The notes under the pieces are model-generated. The model ran no database searches, was not told where the DNA came from, and saw only the letters and a list, made by a program, of their open reading frames with translations. A program made the translations under genes and the position numbers. From an uncultured Chlorobiota bacterium (GTDB lineage: Bacteria; Bacteroidota; Ignavibacteria; UBA10030; UBA6906), in assembly GCA_900696645.1 (NCBI GenBank), contig CAADGV010000014.1, positions 49,596 through 113,595 on the forward strand: a stretch of DNA of 64,000 nt, read 5' to 3'. Positions 1 through 9,819 of the stretch are shown here, one piece after another (within the stretch, counting starts at the first letter, position 1; each line of letters opens with the position of its first letter).

Positions 1-534
1 GTACACCTCGAAGTTTGCCATTGTATTGTGGCCGAACATCGGCGGTGTAAACGGCGGAACTTTTACCGCCGCTGTCGGGTCGAGTTCATGCCCGTACAAA
101 TACAGTTTGTGATAGAAACTCCACAATGAAAACAATCCGAAGTAGGTGAACAGCACGAACAGGTCAACCAGCTTCGACATTTTGCCTAACACTACAACCC
201 GCAACGCCAGCAACATCACTCCGCCGATGACGAACGGAATCCACTTGAACTCCGTGAAATCCTCCTCCTGCAACGGCCTCATGCCGATGTAATGATTCAA
301 GGAATTGATTTCACGCAGGTCGTCGCGGTTGGGCGTCTTTCCTCCCTCAAGCTTGTACGAATAGATTTTGAGTATGAGGCCATCGGGGAATTGGTTGGAG
401 TAGAGCGTCATGTTCCACAACGGGACGAAAAATGTCGGCAACAACACCAATGCTCCGACAAGGACGAGAATACGTCCCCGTAAATTAATCGGCGTTTCAA
501 AGAATGATGACGTCTTCTTGATGAGATTTTGCAT
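1..534 (-). CDS. Polytopic membrane protein of the nos cluster, partial (runs off the window start)
   Basis: Manual translation of the minus strand gives an uninterrupted frame from ATG at 534 (MQNLIKKTSSFFETPINLRGRILVLVGALVLLPTFFVPLWNM...); hydrophobic segments; directly downstream of nosZ. Confidence 0.7.
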   Translation of the reverse strand, partial: MQNLIKKTSSFFETPINLRGRILVLVGALVLLPTFFVPLWNMTLYSNQFPDGLILKIYSYKLEGGKTPNRDDLREINSLNHYIGMRPLQEEDFTEFKWIPFVIGGVMLLALRVVVLGKMSKLVDLFVLFTYFGLFSLWSFYHKLYLYGHELDPTAAVKVPPFTPPMFGHNTMANFEVY

Positions 535-634
535 AAACAGCCTTCCTTTCGATCCATCCCGACATGCATGGGCAGGGACGTTCAATTGTCCGAAGGACTC
601 CTGTGGAGAACGTCCCTGCACAAAAGTCTGAGAG

Positions 635-2533
635 CTATTGTCCGGCCATTAGCTTGTTACCGTTTGTTCTTGTGGCGGAGACCCCACCGCTTCCTTTGAC
701 CAACATGTAACCCTGCATCTCCTGATGCAACGCCGAGCAGAAGTTCGTGCAGTAGTACGGATACACGCCTGCTTTATCCGCGACAAACTCAATGACTTTC
801 GTTTCACCCGGATCGGCGACTACGTTGATGTTGTATTCGTTCAGCCCGAAGCCGTGAAGTTCATCCGTTGTTTGTTCAATATTGGTGAGATAGATTGTCA
901 CCTTGTCGCCTTTGTTCACTTCGAAACTTGTCGGTTCGAGCGTTGAACGGACGGCAATCATGTACACTTCAACATGTTTTCCCGTTCTCACGACTTTTGC
1001 ATCTTTCACATCCCAAATTGCCTTCGGGTGCTTGTTCTCTTCTTTCGGATATACTTCTATCGCTTTCAGTTTGTCAGCCTTTATCATTTGCGCATAATGC
1101 GGCTCCGGCTCGGTAAAGGCATCGTACAGCAGATTCATCTTCTCGCCGCCAATATCTATAAGCTGTGATGCTTCAGGTTGCGACGGTCCGACGCTCAGGT
1201 GACGACCGTGCGACAGTTTGTTCAGCGCCACAAGGAACTCGCCGGTCGGGTTCTTCGTATCGCCTTCAGACGCTGTCAAGTGTCCGATGTTGTACGAGAC
1301 CGGAATCTTGTCAAGAATTTCCCACGTGCCTAATTTCCATTTTGCAACGGCGCTTTCAACGAACAGCGACGTGTACGCGTTCCCCTTGTCATCAAACTGC
1401 GTGTGCAGAGGACCGAGCCCGACGTTGACTTCTGCATCTTTGATGGCGTCGTAGTTCAAAACAGGAATGCCATCTTCATTGCCGGTGAAGTTCTTGTTCT
1501 GAATAGCCGTGAGCATCTTTTCAAAATTGAACACTGTAGTGATGCTTTGCAGTTTACCACTGGCAACGATGTATTTACCGTCCGGACTGATATCGACACC
1601 GTGCGGTGATTTTGCCGCAGGCAAGAGATAAACAACTCCCTCAACATCTTTCGGGTCGATTACCTTTACTCCGCCAATCATCTTGAACTTGCCGTCTTTG
1701 ATAGCTTTCTCCGCCGCAACCCAGTTCACAGCGGCAACATAGTCACGATCTTTTTGTGTTGATGTCACTTCCAACTTGCCGATTGCACGCTCGCTGTTGT
1801 AGCATGTCCAGAAACCCCAGTCCTTGCTCGGGCCCTTTCCTGCATCTCCCAAATCATAATTGAACGGCGGCATAAGCACTTGCCAGCCCAGCGACATCTC
1901 GCCGGATTTCGGATCGACAGCAATGCCGGCGACAACACCTTTGAATTTCGTGGCATAATCCTGAATGTTCTCGTAGGTTCCTTTCGGCAGCGGGATGGAG
2001 AAACGTGATCCGGCAAGAACGTACTCCGTGTTCTCGGTAACGAATGATGAACAGTGATTTCCGGACACATTGGGAAGCGGACCCAGAATCTGTTTCGTCT
2101 TGAAGTCACGCAAATCAATCCGGGCCATCCGGTTGTTTGCATTGTCGGAGATGAACAGCCAGCGTCCGTCATAGTTGCCGTTTGTTTCACTGATCGACGG
2201 GTGATGAGCATCGCCCCATGTGTAACCGCCTAACATTTCCTTGCTTTCCTTGTCAAACCCGTAACCTGTAGCCGGATATGGAGTGTACACAGGAATAGTC
2301 GAGATGTGACGCATTGAAGGCACGCCGTACACGTACACCTGTCCCGAATGTCCGCCCGATTTGAACAGATAGTACTTGTCTAAATCGCCAGGCGCCACGT
2401 ACGTTTTCAGCGCAGCTTCTTGCACGTCGGATCGTGCACCGGCTCCGCCGCGTCCCTTCTTGTCATCGCCGCAACCCATGATGATTGCCGTCAACGCGGT
2501 CAGCAGAGCGAGGAGAGTGAGCTTTGTTTTCAT
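635..2533 (-). CDS. nosZ: Sec-type nitrous oxide reductase (clade II-like NosZ)
   Basis: Lipoprotein/Sec-like N-terminus with no Tat RR motif; NosZ motifs DNANNRMARIDL, HGVDISPDGKYIVASGKL; C-terminal CuA motif YYCTNFCSALHQEMQGYM. Confidence 0.95.
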   Translation of the reverse strand: MKTKLTLLALLTALTAIIMGCGDDKKGRGGAGARSDVQEAALKTYVAPGDLDKYYLFKSGGHSGQVYVYGVPSMRHISTIPVYTPYPATGYGFDKESKEMLGGYTWGDAHHPSISETNGNYDGRWLFISDNANNRMARIDLRDFKTKQILGPLPNVSGNHCSSFVTENTEYVLAGSRFSIPLPKGTYENIQDYATKFKGVVAGIAVDPKSGEMSLGWQVLMPPFNYDLGDAGKGPSKDWGFWTCYNSERAIGKLEVTSTQKDRDYVAAVNWVAAEKAIKDGKFKMIGGVKVIDPKDVEGVVYLLPAAKSPHGVDISPDGKYIVASGKLQSITTVFNFEKMLTAIQNKNFTGNEDGIPVLNYDAIKDAEVNVGLGPLHTQFDDKGNAYTSLFVESAVAKWKLGTWEILDKIPVSYNIGHLTASEGDTKNPTGEFLVALNKLSHGRHLSVGPSQPEASQLIDIGGEKMNLLYDAFTEPEPHYAQMIKADKLKAIEVYPKEENKHPKAIWDVKDAKVVRTGKHVEVYMIAVRSTLEPTSFEVNKGDKVTIYLTNIEQTTDELHGFGLNEYNINVVADPGETKVIEFVADKAGVYPYYCTNFCSALHQEMQGYMLVKGSGGVSATRTNGNKLMAGQ

Positions 2534-2578
2534 TGATGCACCTTAAAGATGTGATGATGTTGTGTGAATTGTGAGTGG

Positions 2579-3187
2579 TTAGTGTTTGTGTTCCGAAGAC
2601 GCATCCGTGCTGTGTCCTGTCGTGGCTGACGCCTGTTGAATCCGCTCGATGTAGTGAATGAACTCAACATATGCTGCAACATAGTCACGGCCGGCATCGA
2701 CGGAGTGGTGTGCATGTTTCTCGGCCTCGACCAACTTGTTGAACCGCCTCGTCATCCCCGATGCAATGTCCGCTGTCATTTTCTGGACGAGGTTGTCAAC
2801 ATTGTGCGTTTCAATGGCCTTGTCGGCTTGCTCTATGCTGTGATCAACATGCGTTCCTTCAGGCTTAAGTCCGGTGTACGGGGCTCCTTCTCCGGCGCGG
2901 TGAATGCGGACGAGTGTCTCGAAAAAGTACATATCGGCCAGGTTTTGTGCCTCAATGCCTTTCGTCCGGACGTTGCGGGTTTTCTCGAACGATGCAATGA
3001 TCTCCGGTTCATGTTCCTTCTTGATCCATTTGAGAACGGGGGTGACGTCACCTGTTGCAAGGGCGAGTTTTGCATCCTTCACAACAGGCCCATTCATCGT
3101 GTCGCAATGGGACGAAGCCATTGCCGGAAGGAACAGAAGAAGGGTGAGGATTCTGATCATTCTGCCAATTAGAGAAGTGTGTTTCAT
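2579..3187 (-). CDS. DUF6448-like secreted protein
   Basis: Signal peptide then SHCDTMNGPVVKDAKLAL; histidine-rich helical protein; co-directional with nosZ. Confidence 0.65.
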   Translation of the reverse strand: MKHTSLIGRMIRILTLLLFLPAMASSHCDTMNGPVVKDAKLALATGDVTPVLKWIKKEHEPEIIASFEKTRNVRTKGIEAQNLADMYFFETLVRIHRAGEGAPYTGLKPEGTHVDHSIEQADKAIETHNVDNLVQKMTADIASGMTRRFNKLVEAEKHAHHSVDAGRDYVAAYVEFIHYIERIQQASATTGHSTDASSEHKH

Positions 3188-3247
3188 TGTTGTGACCTCA
3201 TAAATAACTATGTGACACGGTTGATGAGTATCGGGGAATGCGTTTCC

Positions 3248-4507
3248 TCATTTCCCTTTTGCCAGTTGGGCGTCTTTCTTTTGTTGTTGGTAGATGTCGT
3301 ACGCGTGACGCAACTTCTCGATGGTTTCTTTACGTTCTTCCGGCGTCAACGTGATCATAGTGGAAAGAACTACCTCCATCGTTCCGGTTGGCTTCTCGAG
3401 AAAATCATCGAGTGTCCTGCCGAACCGTGACTGCACATCTTCGACTGCCATCGCCAAATCAGGTCCAATCTGTGCTGCAGCGTCAATGCCCAGCGTGGAA
3501 ACCGAATGGCAGACGAAACAATTCTTCTTCACGAAAAATGCACCCGGGCCTTTCAACATGCGTTCCTCTTTTTCTTTCTCTTCCTCTGTCGGGATATCCC
3601 GGAAGTTATGGCCTGGGATATATTCGATAGGGATGTGTTCCTTCTTCCAGCTCATCACCAACATCGCGAGTGCTTGTGCATCTGCACTGCTGAAATTGAA
3701 ATTCGGCATCACAGTTTCAGGAACTGACTCTTTAGGGTTCTTGAAATGGGCAATCTGCCAACTGAATTCGGAATGGAACCCTTTGATGCGCTCGTAATTG
3801 AATTGTTCGGGGGATTTCATTCCTTCGTAAGTCAGATCGGGTCCGACTGTTCCGCCCCGCCCGTTGATTACGTGGCATGCGCGACAGCCCTTTTCGTTGA
3901 CGAGTTCTTTTGCGCGATTGATGTAGCCGGCTCCCTTGGTTGATTTGTCGTACCGATGGCAGGAGTTGCAGTTCATTTGCATGAGGGCTTTCTTGTCGCT
4001 CATAACATAAAACTCGCCCAGATCTCTGCCGAGAACCGGTTCCTCCCAATCTTTAATCAGTCCGTGTGCGTCGTGCATATCGGTGGCGAAACCCTGTCCG
4101 CCGTGACATGTTGTGCAGGCGAATTTGTTGACCGGATGCTTTTCCAGAATTTCTTTCGGATGCGTGCGGAATGGTTCAGGCGCGTTCTCAAGCCCTTTCC
4201 ATTCGACACCCTGATGGCACGTAATGCAGCGATCGGCTTTGTTCAGTTCCTTGACATAGACTTGCTGCAATCCGGTGGGCACTGTCGCGGCCCGTTCGGG
4301 TCCGAACTTCTCTTCTACCAGTTCTTTGAATTCGGATTGATAGCTTTTCCATTCGGGAATCATGTAGCTGTAGGAGATGAATCCCATCAACAGGAACACG
4401 GCAATGCCGATGATGCTGATAATGAGTTTATCTTTCTTCACGAATGTGAGCTTGTCTTTGATTGTCTTGTGATCCATTGAAGTACTTCCTGATTCAGTGG
4501 TTGTCAT
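3248..4507 (-). CDS. Membrane-anchored pentaheme cytochrome c
   Basis: Five CxxCH motifs (CITCH, CTTCH, CNSCH, CRACH, CFVCH), N-terminal TM helix; ORF can extend to 4549 but ATG at 4507 avoids most overlap with cytochrome b. Confidence 0.88.
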   Translation of the reverse strand: MTTTESGSTSMDHKTIKDKLTFVKKDKLIISIIGIAVFLLMGFISYSYMIPEWKSYQSEFKELVEEKFGPERAATVPTGLQQVYVKELNKADRCITCHQGVEWKGLENAPEPFRTHPKEILEKHPVNKFACTTCHGGQGFATDMHDAHGLIKDWEEPVLGRDLGEFYVMSDKKALMQMNCNSCHRYDKSTKGAGYINRAKELVNEKGCRACHVINGRGGTVGPDLTYEGMKSPEQFNYERIKGFHSEFSWQIAHFKNPKESVPETVMPNFNFSSADAQALAMLVMSWKKEHIPIEYIPGHNFRDIPTEEEKEKEERMLKGPGAFFVKKNCFVCHSVSTLGIDAAAQIGPDLAMAVEDVQSRFGRTLDDFLEKPTGTMEVVLSTMITLTPEERKETIEKLRHAYDIYQQQKKDAQLAKGK

Positions 4508-4512
4508 GCATA

Positions 4513-5838
4513 TCAAAACTTGATCGGCATCTCCGGCCATGATTCCCACGGCCAGTAGAAATTCCAGTACGGGCCGCGCAGGAACGTGCCGATGACAGTG
4601 AAAAGAAGAACCAGCAACACGATGCCCAGGAACACCATGTTTTGCCTCCGTCGTTCATCTGCAAACCATACGCCCACGGCGTTGATGCTTGACTTGTCGC
4701 GATAGGGCCACCAGGCGGCTAACACAAGCAACAATCCGGGCAGCAGGACGCCGCCGATCAATGCGCCGTTGATGGTGAACGAACCGATTTGCACAGTCGT
4801 GATCGTGACGATTTCCTGAAGCCAGAGGAAGTACCAGGGCGCCTTTGCCGGGTTTGGCGTCACAGAGGGGTTTGCCGCCGTTTCCAGCGGGGCACGGAAA
4901 ACGAGAGTGAGCAGAACAACAACCACGAACGTCGCCGCCGTGACAAGCCAAACGCGTCGCATCAGATGAGGACTTGACGGAACAGTATTCTTCTCTTCAT
5001 CCACCATCGTGTTTTGAACGTGAACTGTCGTTCCGTTGGTGATGCCGAGCAGCGAGTAAGTTTTGGATTTGACGGGAGCGACCTTCTCTGCCTTCTGCTC
5101 CAACACTTCGTGGTCAACAATCGCAAGCCCGCCATCCTTGCGTACACGCCACATGTGCCACGAGAAAAGGAGCAGGACAAGGACGGGGAGGAAGAAAACA
5201 TGCAGCACGTAAAACCGAATCAATGCGCCCTGATCGATCGTGTTCCCGCCGAGCAGCAGAAAGCGAATCCATTCACCGACAACCGGTGCTGCGCTTGCGA
5301 TGTTCGTGCCTACAGTAATCGCCCAGTATGCAAGTTGGTCCCACGGTAGCAAATAGCCTGTAAACGACAGGAGGAGAGTTGCAACGAACAGAACAAGCCC
5401 GATAATCCAATTGAGAGGCCTGTTGGCCCCAACAGCGCTGCCATTCTTGTATGCGCCGGTAAGAAACACCCGGATCATATGCAGGAAGACAACGGCTACC
5501 ATCAGATGGGCGGCAATTCTGTGCATTCCCCTCAACAGCCATCCGAACGAGATCACGTATTCGATATCCTTCACTGAACTGTATGCCCGTTCTACTGAAG
5601 GCACGTAAAGAAACATCAGCACAACGCCTGTCAGTGTCAGAATTAGGAACAGGACAAACGAAATGGTGCCAAGATAAAACGAATAGTTCCAGGAGAGACT
5701 TCTCTTCGAAATCTTGTTCGGGAACCAGTGCAGCAGCATGTTCTTGACGATTGCGTCGCCGGCTTCCTTGTCGCTATCCGGCTTCCACGTCCAGGTCAGC
5801 TTGTTGTAGTTTCTCTTCAACGTTTCTGTGATGGGCAT
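4513..5838 (-). CDS. Cytochrome b (bc1/b6f-type) subunit
   Basis: Multi-TM; GMHRIAAHLMVAVVFLHMIRVF and SFTGYLLPWDQLAYWAITV heme-b/Qo regions; next to Rieske gene. Confidence 0.92.
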   Translation of the reverse strand: MPITETLKRNYNKLTWTWKPDSDKEAGDAIVKNMLLHWFPNKISKRSLSWNYSFYLGTISFVLFLILTLTGVVLMFLYVPSVERAYSSVKDIEYVISFGWLLRGMHRIAAHLMVAVVFLHMIRVFLTGAYKNGSAVGANRPLNWIIGLVLFVATLLLSFTGYLLPWDQLAYWAITVGTNIASAAPVVGEWIRFLLLGGNTIDQGALIRFYVLHVFFLPVLVLLLFSWHMWRVRKDGGLAIVDHEVLEQKAEKVAPVKSKTYSLLGITNGTTVHVQNTMVDEEKNTVPSSPHLMRRVWLVTAATFVVVVLLTLVFRAPLETAANPSVTPNPAKAPWYFLWLQEIVTITTVQIGSFTINGALIGGVLLPGLLLVLAAWWPYRDKSSINAVGVWFADERRRQNMVFLGIVLLVLLFTVIGTFLRGPYWNFYWPWESWPEMPIKF

Positions 5839-5892
5839 TTGGGGTCTCCTGATCTTTTCCGTTGTAGGGAGGTCGAATAGAACGTCTCTACA

Positions 5893-6447
5893 TCAAACCG
5901 TTAATCTGAAATTCTGTTCAACCTCATCCTTCATATTCACGACGAGTTGTCCGTCATCCGGAGCAACTTCGAGTTTGTACCATTGCAAAGGTTTCGGCGC
6001 CGGGCCTGCGTAGTTCGTCCCGTCGGAATAGAATTTTGAGCCGTGACACGGACACTGAAACTCAAACGGGATATCTTTCTTCTGGCCGTCAATCTCAACG
6101 TGTTTCGGCTGGTTGAGTTTTGTGTACTTGACCGTACAGCCAAGATGTGTACACGAACCCGAAATAGCGTAGAAGGATTTTCCTTCCTTAAAGATGTACA
6201 GTCTCTTGTCCTCCAGGAACGTCATCCCATCTGCAAGAGTTGAGGGGTGTCCGATCTTGAACTTCATCGGTGGCTCGTAGAGAACGTTGGGAATGAGTGA
6301 CCGGAACGATTGAAACCCGAAGCCCGCAAGTCCCGCAAGCATGCCGCCAAGGCCGAGTTTGTGCAGAAAAGTTCGGCGTGTCTCGCTTTTGGATGTATCG
6401 CTTAGTGCTTGCTGATCTTGTTTTGATTTCCTGAATAGTTTCATCAT
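5893..6447 (-). CDS. Rieske [2Fe-2S] protein
   Basis: CTHLGC...CPCHGSKF Rieske motifs, N-terminal TM/Tat-like leader. Confidence 0.94.
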   Translation of the reverse strand: MMKLFRKSKQDQQALSDTSKSETRRTFLHKLGLGGMLAGLAGFGFQSFRSLIPNVLYEPPMKFKIGHPSTLADGMTFLEDKRLYIFKEGKSFYAISGSCTHLGCTVKYTKLNQPKHVEIDGQKKDIPFEFQCPCHGSKFYSDGTNYAGPAPKPLQWYKLEVAPDDGQLVVNMKDEVEQNFRLTV

Positions 6448-6456
6448 GATGGCTCC

Positions 6457-8352
6457 CTAAACGGCTTCTCTTTGTTCGTAATAAAACACTTCCATCGTCA
6501 TTGCATCGGTCGGGCAGCGGACAGCGCACAAGCCGCAGCGTATGCATGTCTCGTCGTCTTTCAACATTGCCGATGCCGGTTGGAATGGGTCAATATTGTA
6601 CTGCTCAATCAGCTTTGCTTTCGTCCCCTCATCTACATCCAACTCTGAAAGCGGCACGAGTTTCAGGCAGTATTCCGGGCAGATATCGACGCAGCGGTTA
6701 CACATCACGCATTTCTCAGCATCGTAGATTGTCTGCACATGGCAAGCGAGGCAACGCTCGGCCTGCTGTCGTGCCTGCTCTTCCGTGTAGCCTACTTCGA
6801 CTTCCGAAATGCCGGTACGACGATTCAAGTCTATTGAAGGCGGAGCTTCCCGCTCAAGCTGCTCAAAGTCTTCGGGCCGTGTGAAGCGACGGGTTGGGAT
6901 CTTTTCGATGGAAAGATTGTAAAACGTTTCGGGCTTGATGCCGCGAAGGAATTCGTCGATCGAAAGCGCGGCCCGCTTGCCATTTGCCACCGCGTCAATA
7001 ATGTTCCGCGGCCCGAACGCAACATCTCCTCCGGCAAAAACCCCCTTGGCGCTTGTAGCAAGCGTTTCAGAGTCGATCTTGATAAGTTTTGCGGGATTCA
7101 GCTCAACGCCATCTTCCGGCTTGATGAACGAAAGATCAGTCTGTTGCCCGATGGCGAGAATGATAGAATCGATTTCGAATACTTCAGAAAAGTCAGCGTC
7201 ATATTCGGGATTGAATCTGCCATTTTCATCGTACGTTCGCTTCACGCCGATAAACTCAATCGCTTTTACTTTTCCGTTCTCGCCGATGAAACGCTTCGGT
7301 CCGCGCTGCGGGTGAAACACAACACCTTCGCGCTGCGCTTCCTCAAATTCCTCGTGCCCTTGCGCAGAGCGCAGAACGGGCATTTCCTCGAACGACTCAA
7401 GGCTGGCGATGTGTACCTCCTGCGCACCGCCGCGCATTGCGGTTCGTGCTGCATCAACTGCCGCGTGAATATCCGAATTTTCCGGTTCTCCGCGCAATGC
7501 CGTACGAGCCGCGTCGAAGGCAACGAAACCTCCACCAATCACCAATACTTTCCTGCCGAGATTGACGCGGTAGCCGTTGTTGATGTTCAGTAAATAGTCG
7601 ATTGCCTTGACGACTCCGTCGAGGTTACTCCCTTCGATGTTGAGGTCACGCCCCTTCTGCGTGCCGACGGAGATGAATACCGACTCGAAGCCTTGTGCTT
7701 TCAGTTCTTTCAGTCCGAACTTCTCCGTCAGAGGAGTGTTGTATCTGATCTCGACGCCGAGAAAGCGAATCTTTTCAATCTCTTTGTCAATCAAACTGCG
7801 TGAGAGGCGATACTCGGGAATACCATGCCGCAGCATGCCACCGGCGACATTCGTTGCCTCAAACACCGTCACCTGATATCCCATCAAAGCCAAATCGTGA
7901 GCGCACGAAAGTCCTGCGGGCCCCGAACCGACGACGGCGACTTTTTTGTTCTTGACGACGTTTTTTCTTGCGGCGACCTGCATTGGCAGGTGCCAGAGCC
8001 ACTTGTTGCCCGGCTCTTCTTTGCCGTCAAACAGTTCGTCTTGCGTATCCGGCAGCACCGACTCGACTCCGTATTTTTCTGTCACGAAGCGCTTTAATGC
8101 ACGAATGCTGACAGGGGCGTCAATCTTCCCGCGCCGACACCAGTCTTCACACGGTGCCGCGCAGACCCGGCCGCAGACGCTCGCGAACGGATTGGGTGAA
8201 CGGGCGGTGAGGTATGCTTCTTCGAATTTTTGTTCCGCGATCAGTTGAACGTATCGTCCGGCGTCCGTATGAATCGGGCAGCCTATCTGGCAGGGGACGA
8301 GGTTTTTCCAGAATTCAATGTCGGGGATTTGTATGCGGAACTTGTCTGCCAT
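6457..8352 (-). CDS. GltD-like FAD/NAD(P) oxidoreductase with ferredoxin domains
   Basis: VAVVGSGPAGLSCAHDLA dinucleotide motif; N-terminal Cys cluster CGRVCAAPCEDWC; C-terminal CVMCNRCVDICP and CIRCGLCAVRCP 4Fe-4S motifs. Confidence 0.9.
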   Translation of the reverse strand: MADKFRIQIPDIEFWKNLVPCQIGCPIHTDAGRYVQLIAEQKFEEAYLTARSPNPFASVCGRVCAAPCEDWCRRGKIDAPVSIRALKRFVTEKYGVESVLPDTQDELFDGKEEPGNKWLWHLPMQVAARKNVVKNKKVAVVGSGPAGLSCAHDLALMGYQVTVFEATNVAGGMLRHGIPEYRLSRSLIDKEIEKIRFLGVEIRYNTPLTEKFGLKELKAQGFESVFISVGTQKGRDLNIEGSNLDGVVKAIDYLLNINNGYRVNLGRKVLVIGGGFVAFDAARTALRGEPENSDIHAAVDAARTAMRGGAQEVHIASLESFEEMPVLRSAQGHEEFEEAQREGVVFHPQRGPKRFIGENGKVKAIEFIGVKRTYDENGRFNPEYDADFSEVFEIDSIILAIGQQTDLSFIKPEDGVELNPAKLIKIDSETLATSAKGVFAGGDVAFGPRNIIDAVANGKRAALSIDEFLRGIKPETFYNLSIEKIPTRRFTRPEDFEQLEREAPPSIDLNRRTGISEVEVGYTEEQARQQAERCLACHVQTIYDAEKCVMCNRCVDICPEYCLKLVPLSELDVDEGTKAKLIEQYNIDPFQPASAMLKDDETCIRCGLCAVRCPTDAMTMEVFYYEQREAV

Positions 8353-8384
8353 TGTCGTTGCAGATGTGTGATCGGTTCAATACT

Positions 8385-9206
8385 TCATGGCTTCCTGGCA
8401 ACTACGACCAGATCTTTTGATGTTTCAGAAATATATGGCTCGAGCGAGATGCCTCCGAAAAAGGAAACGTCTGCAAAGCCGGCACTCGTGAGCTTCTCTT
8501 CCAATTCCGCTTTCCTGATGGGATTGAGTGTGATGGTATTGAGAGATTGCTCCGTCCTGTTGTCTTTCTTTTCCGATTTCAGAATGTTGAAGCGGACAAA
8601 TTCGCCTTCATAGTCATAAAAGCGAGTGAACGTCGTATCTCCGATTTCTTTCACGTTCTGCACTCTTTCACGATTCGCAAGAATGCGATCGTAGTTCAGT
8701 ATCTGAAGGAAAAGATATCCCCCCGGATTGAGAACGGAGAAAAAACTGCCCAACGCAGCGTGAAGCTGTTCGTTCGACAACAAATGGGCAAGCGAGTTAC
8801 CGAGACAGAAAACTGCATTGAAACTGCAGTCAAGAGATTGTGCGAGGGTCTCAAATTCAGCCCGGACTGTCTGCACAGGAAGATTGAGCTGACGGGAATG
8901 TTCGGCGAGTTTCTGTAACATAGCGTCGGAAATATCTATGGCCGTGACGTTCACTCCCAGTTGGGCAAGTACGAGGGAATGAAATCCGGTGCCGCAGCCG
9001 GCATCAACAGCAGTCTTGATGTCATACCGTTCCGTGATCATGCGGAAGTAGGGGCGTTCGGTGACAAACCGCTTCTCGAAGCCCGTCATCGCATCGTAGT
9101 CTGCCGCAAGCGCATTGTAGAAATGCACAACGTCTTCTTCCTTGTTCATCTCGGTGGATTTGGTTGATAATCTGAAATCAGATAACATACTCTGAAACAT
9201 ACTCAC
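8385..9206 (-). CDS. Class I SAM-dependent methyltransferase
   Basis: AVDAGCGTGFHSLVLAQLGVNVTAIDIS motif I/II. Confidence 0.88.
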   Translation of the reverse strand: MSMFQSMLSDFRLSTKSTEMNKEEDVVHFYNALAADYDAMTGFEKRFVTERPYFRMITERYDIKTAVDAGCGTGFHSLVLAQLGVNVTAIDISDAMLQKLAEHSRQLNLPVQTVRAEFETLAQSLDCSFNAVFCLGNSLAHLLSNEQLHAALGSFFSVLNPGGYLFLQILNYDRILANRERVQNVKEIGDTTFTRFYDYEGEFVRFNILKSEKKDNRTEQSLNTITLNPIRKAELEEKLTSAGFADVSFFGGISLEPYISETSKDLVVVARKP

Positions 9207-9661
9207 AAAGAAACATTTGACATGCCTGAAGCGATTCTGAACGCAGGCTGCTTCGTATCCTTGGCCATTGCCGCAATATTCTTACTTATGAGCATCTGGT
9301 ACACCCCTTCGCGCAATACCGACCATTGTTCGTGGACCGAGCAGGGATTCGTATCGTTACACTCCGAGAATCCGAACACACACATCCTGGTGAAATCCGT
9401 TCCGTCAATCGCTTCGACTATATGAAAAAGGGTAATATCCTGTGGCGGCATCCCGAGCGCAAAACCGCCTGCGGGTCCTTTGTGCGACAGAAGAAGCCCT
9501 TTGCGAGTCAACGATTGCAATATCTTGCCCAGAAAGTGGTATGGAATATCGAGGCGTTGCGCCAGTTCACGAATAGATGTCATCTCTCCATGATGTTTCA
9601 GTGCCAGGTACAGTACACTCTGAATTGCATATTCACACTGCCGACTAAAAATAAGGCTCAT
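9203..9661 (-). CDS. Rrf2-family transcriptional regulator
   Basis: wHTH N-terminus (CEYAIQSVLYLA...ELAQRLDIPYHFLGKILQSLTRKGLL) and three Cys CVFGFSECNDTNPC typical of cluster-binding Rrf2 proteins (IscR/NsrR). Confidence 0.92.
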   Translation of the reverse strand: MSLIFSRQCEYAIQSVLYLALKHHGEMTSIRELAQRLDIPYHFLGKILQSLTRKGLLLSHKGPAGGFALGMPPQDITLFHIVEAIDGTDFTRMCVFGFSECNDTNPCSVHEQWSVLREGVYQMLISKNIAAMAKDTKQPAFRIASGMSNVSL

Positions 9662-9666
9662 AAGAG

Positions 9667-9717
9667 GTATTCAGACTTATTTATCTGAAATATACTATCC
9701 TCCATCTGAAAAGTCAA
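9667..9717 (-). promoter_or_regulatory. Candidate promoter/operator of the Rrf2-nos operon
   Basis: Minus strand: TTGACT (9717-9712), about 17 nt, TATATTTC (9694-9687), overlapping inverted repeat TTCAGA-N8-TCTGAA (9670-9689); extra TCTGAAA at 9705. Confidence 0.5.
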
Positions 9718-9819
9718 GTCTGTTGAAGATTAATTCTGCGCCCTCACGATGTTGCTTCTCCAGACTTGCTTAAGTAGATTACCACGCAAATCGTCAGGTT
9801 CAATCAATCCAAAGAATAT

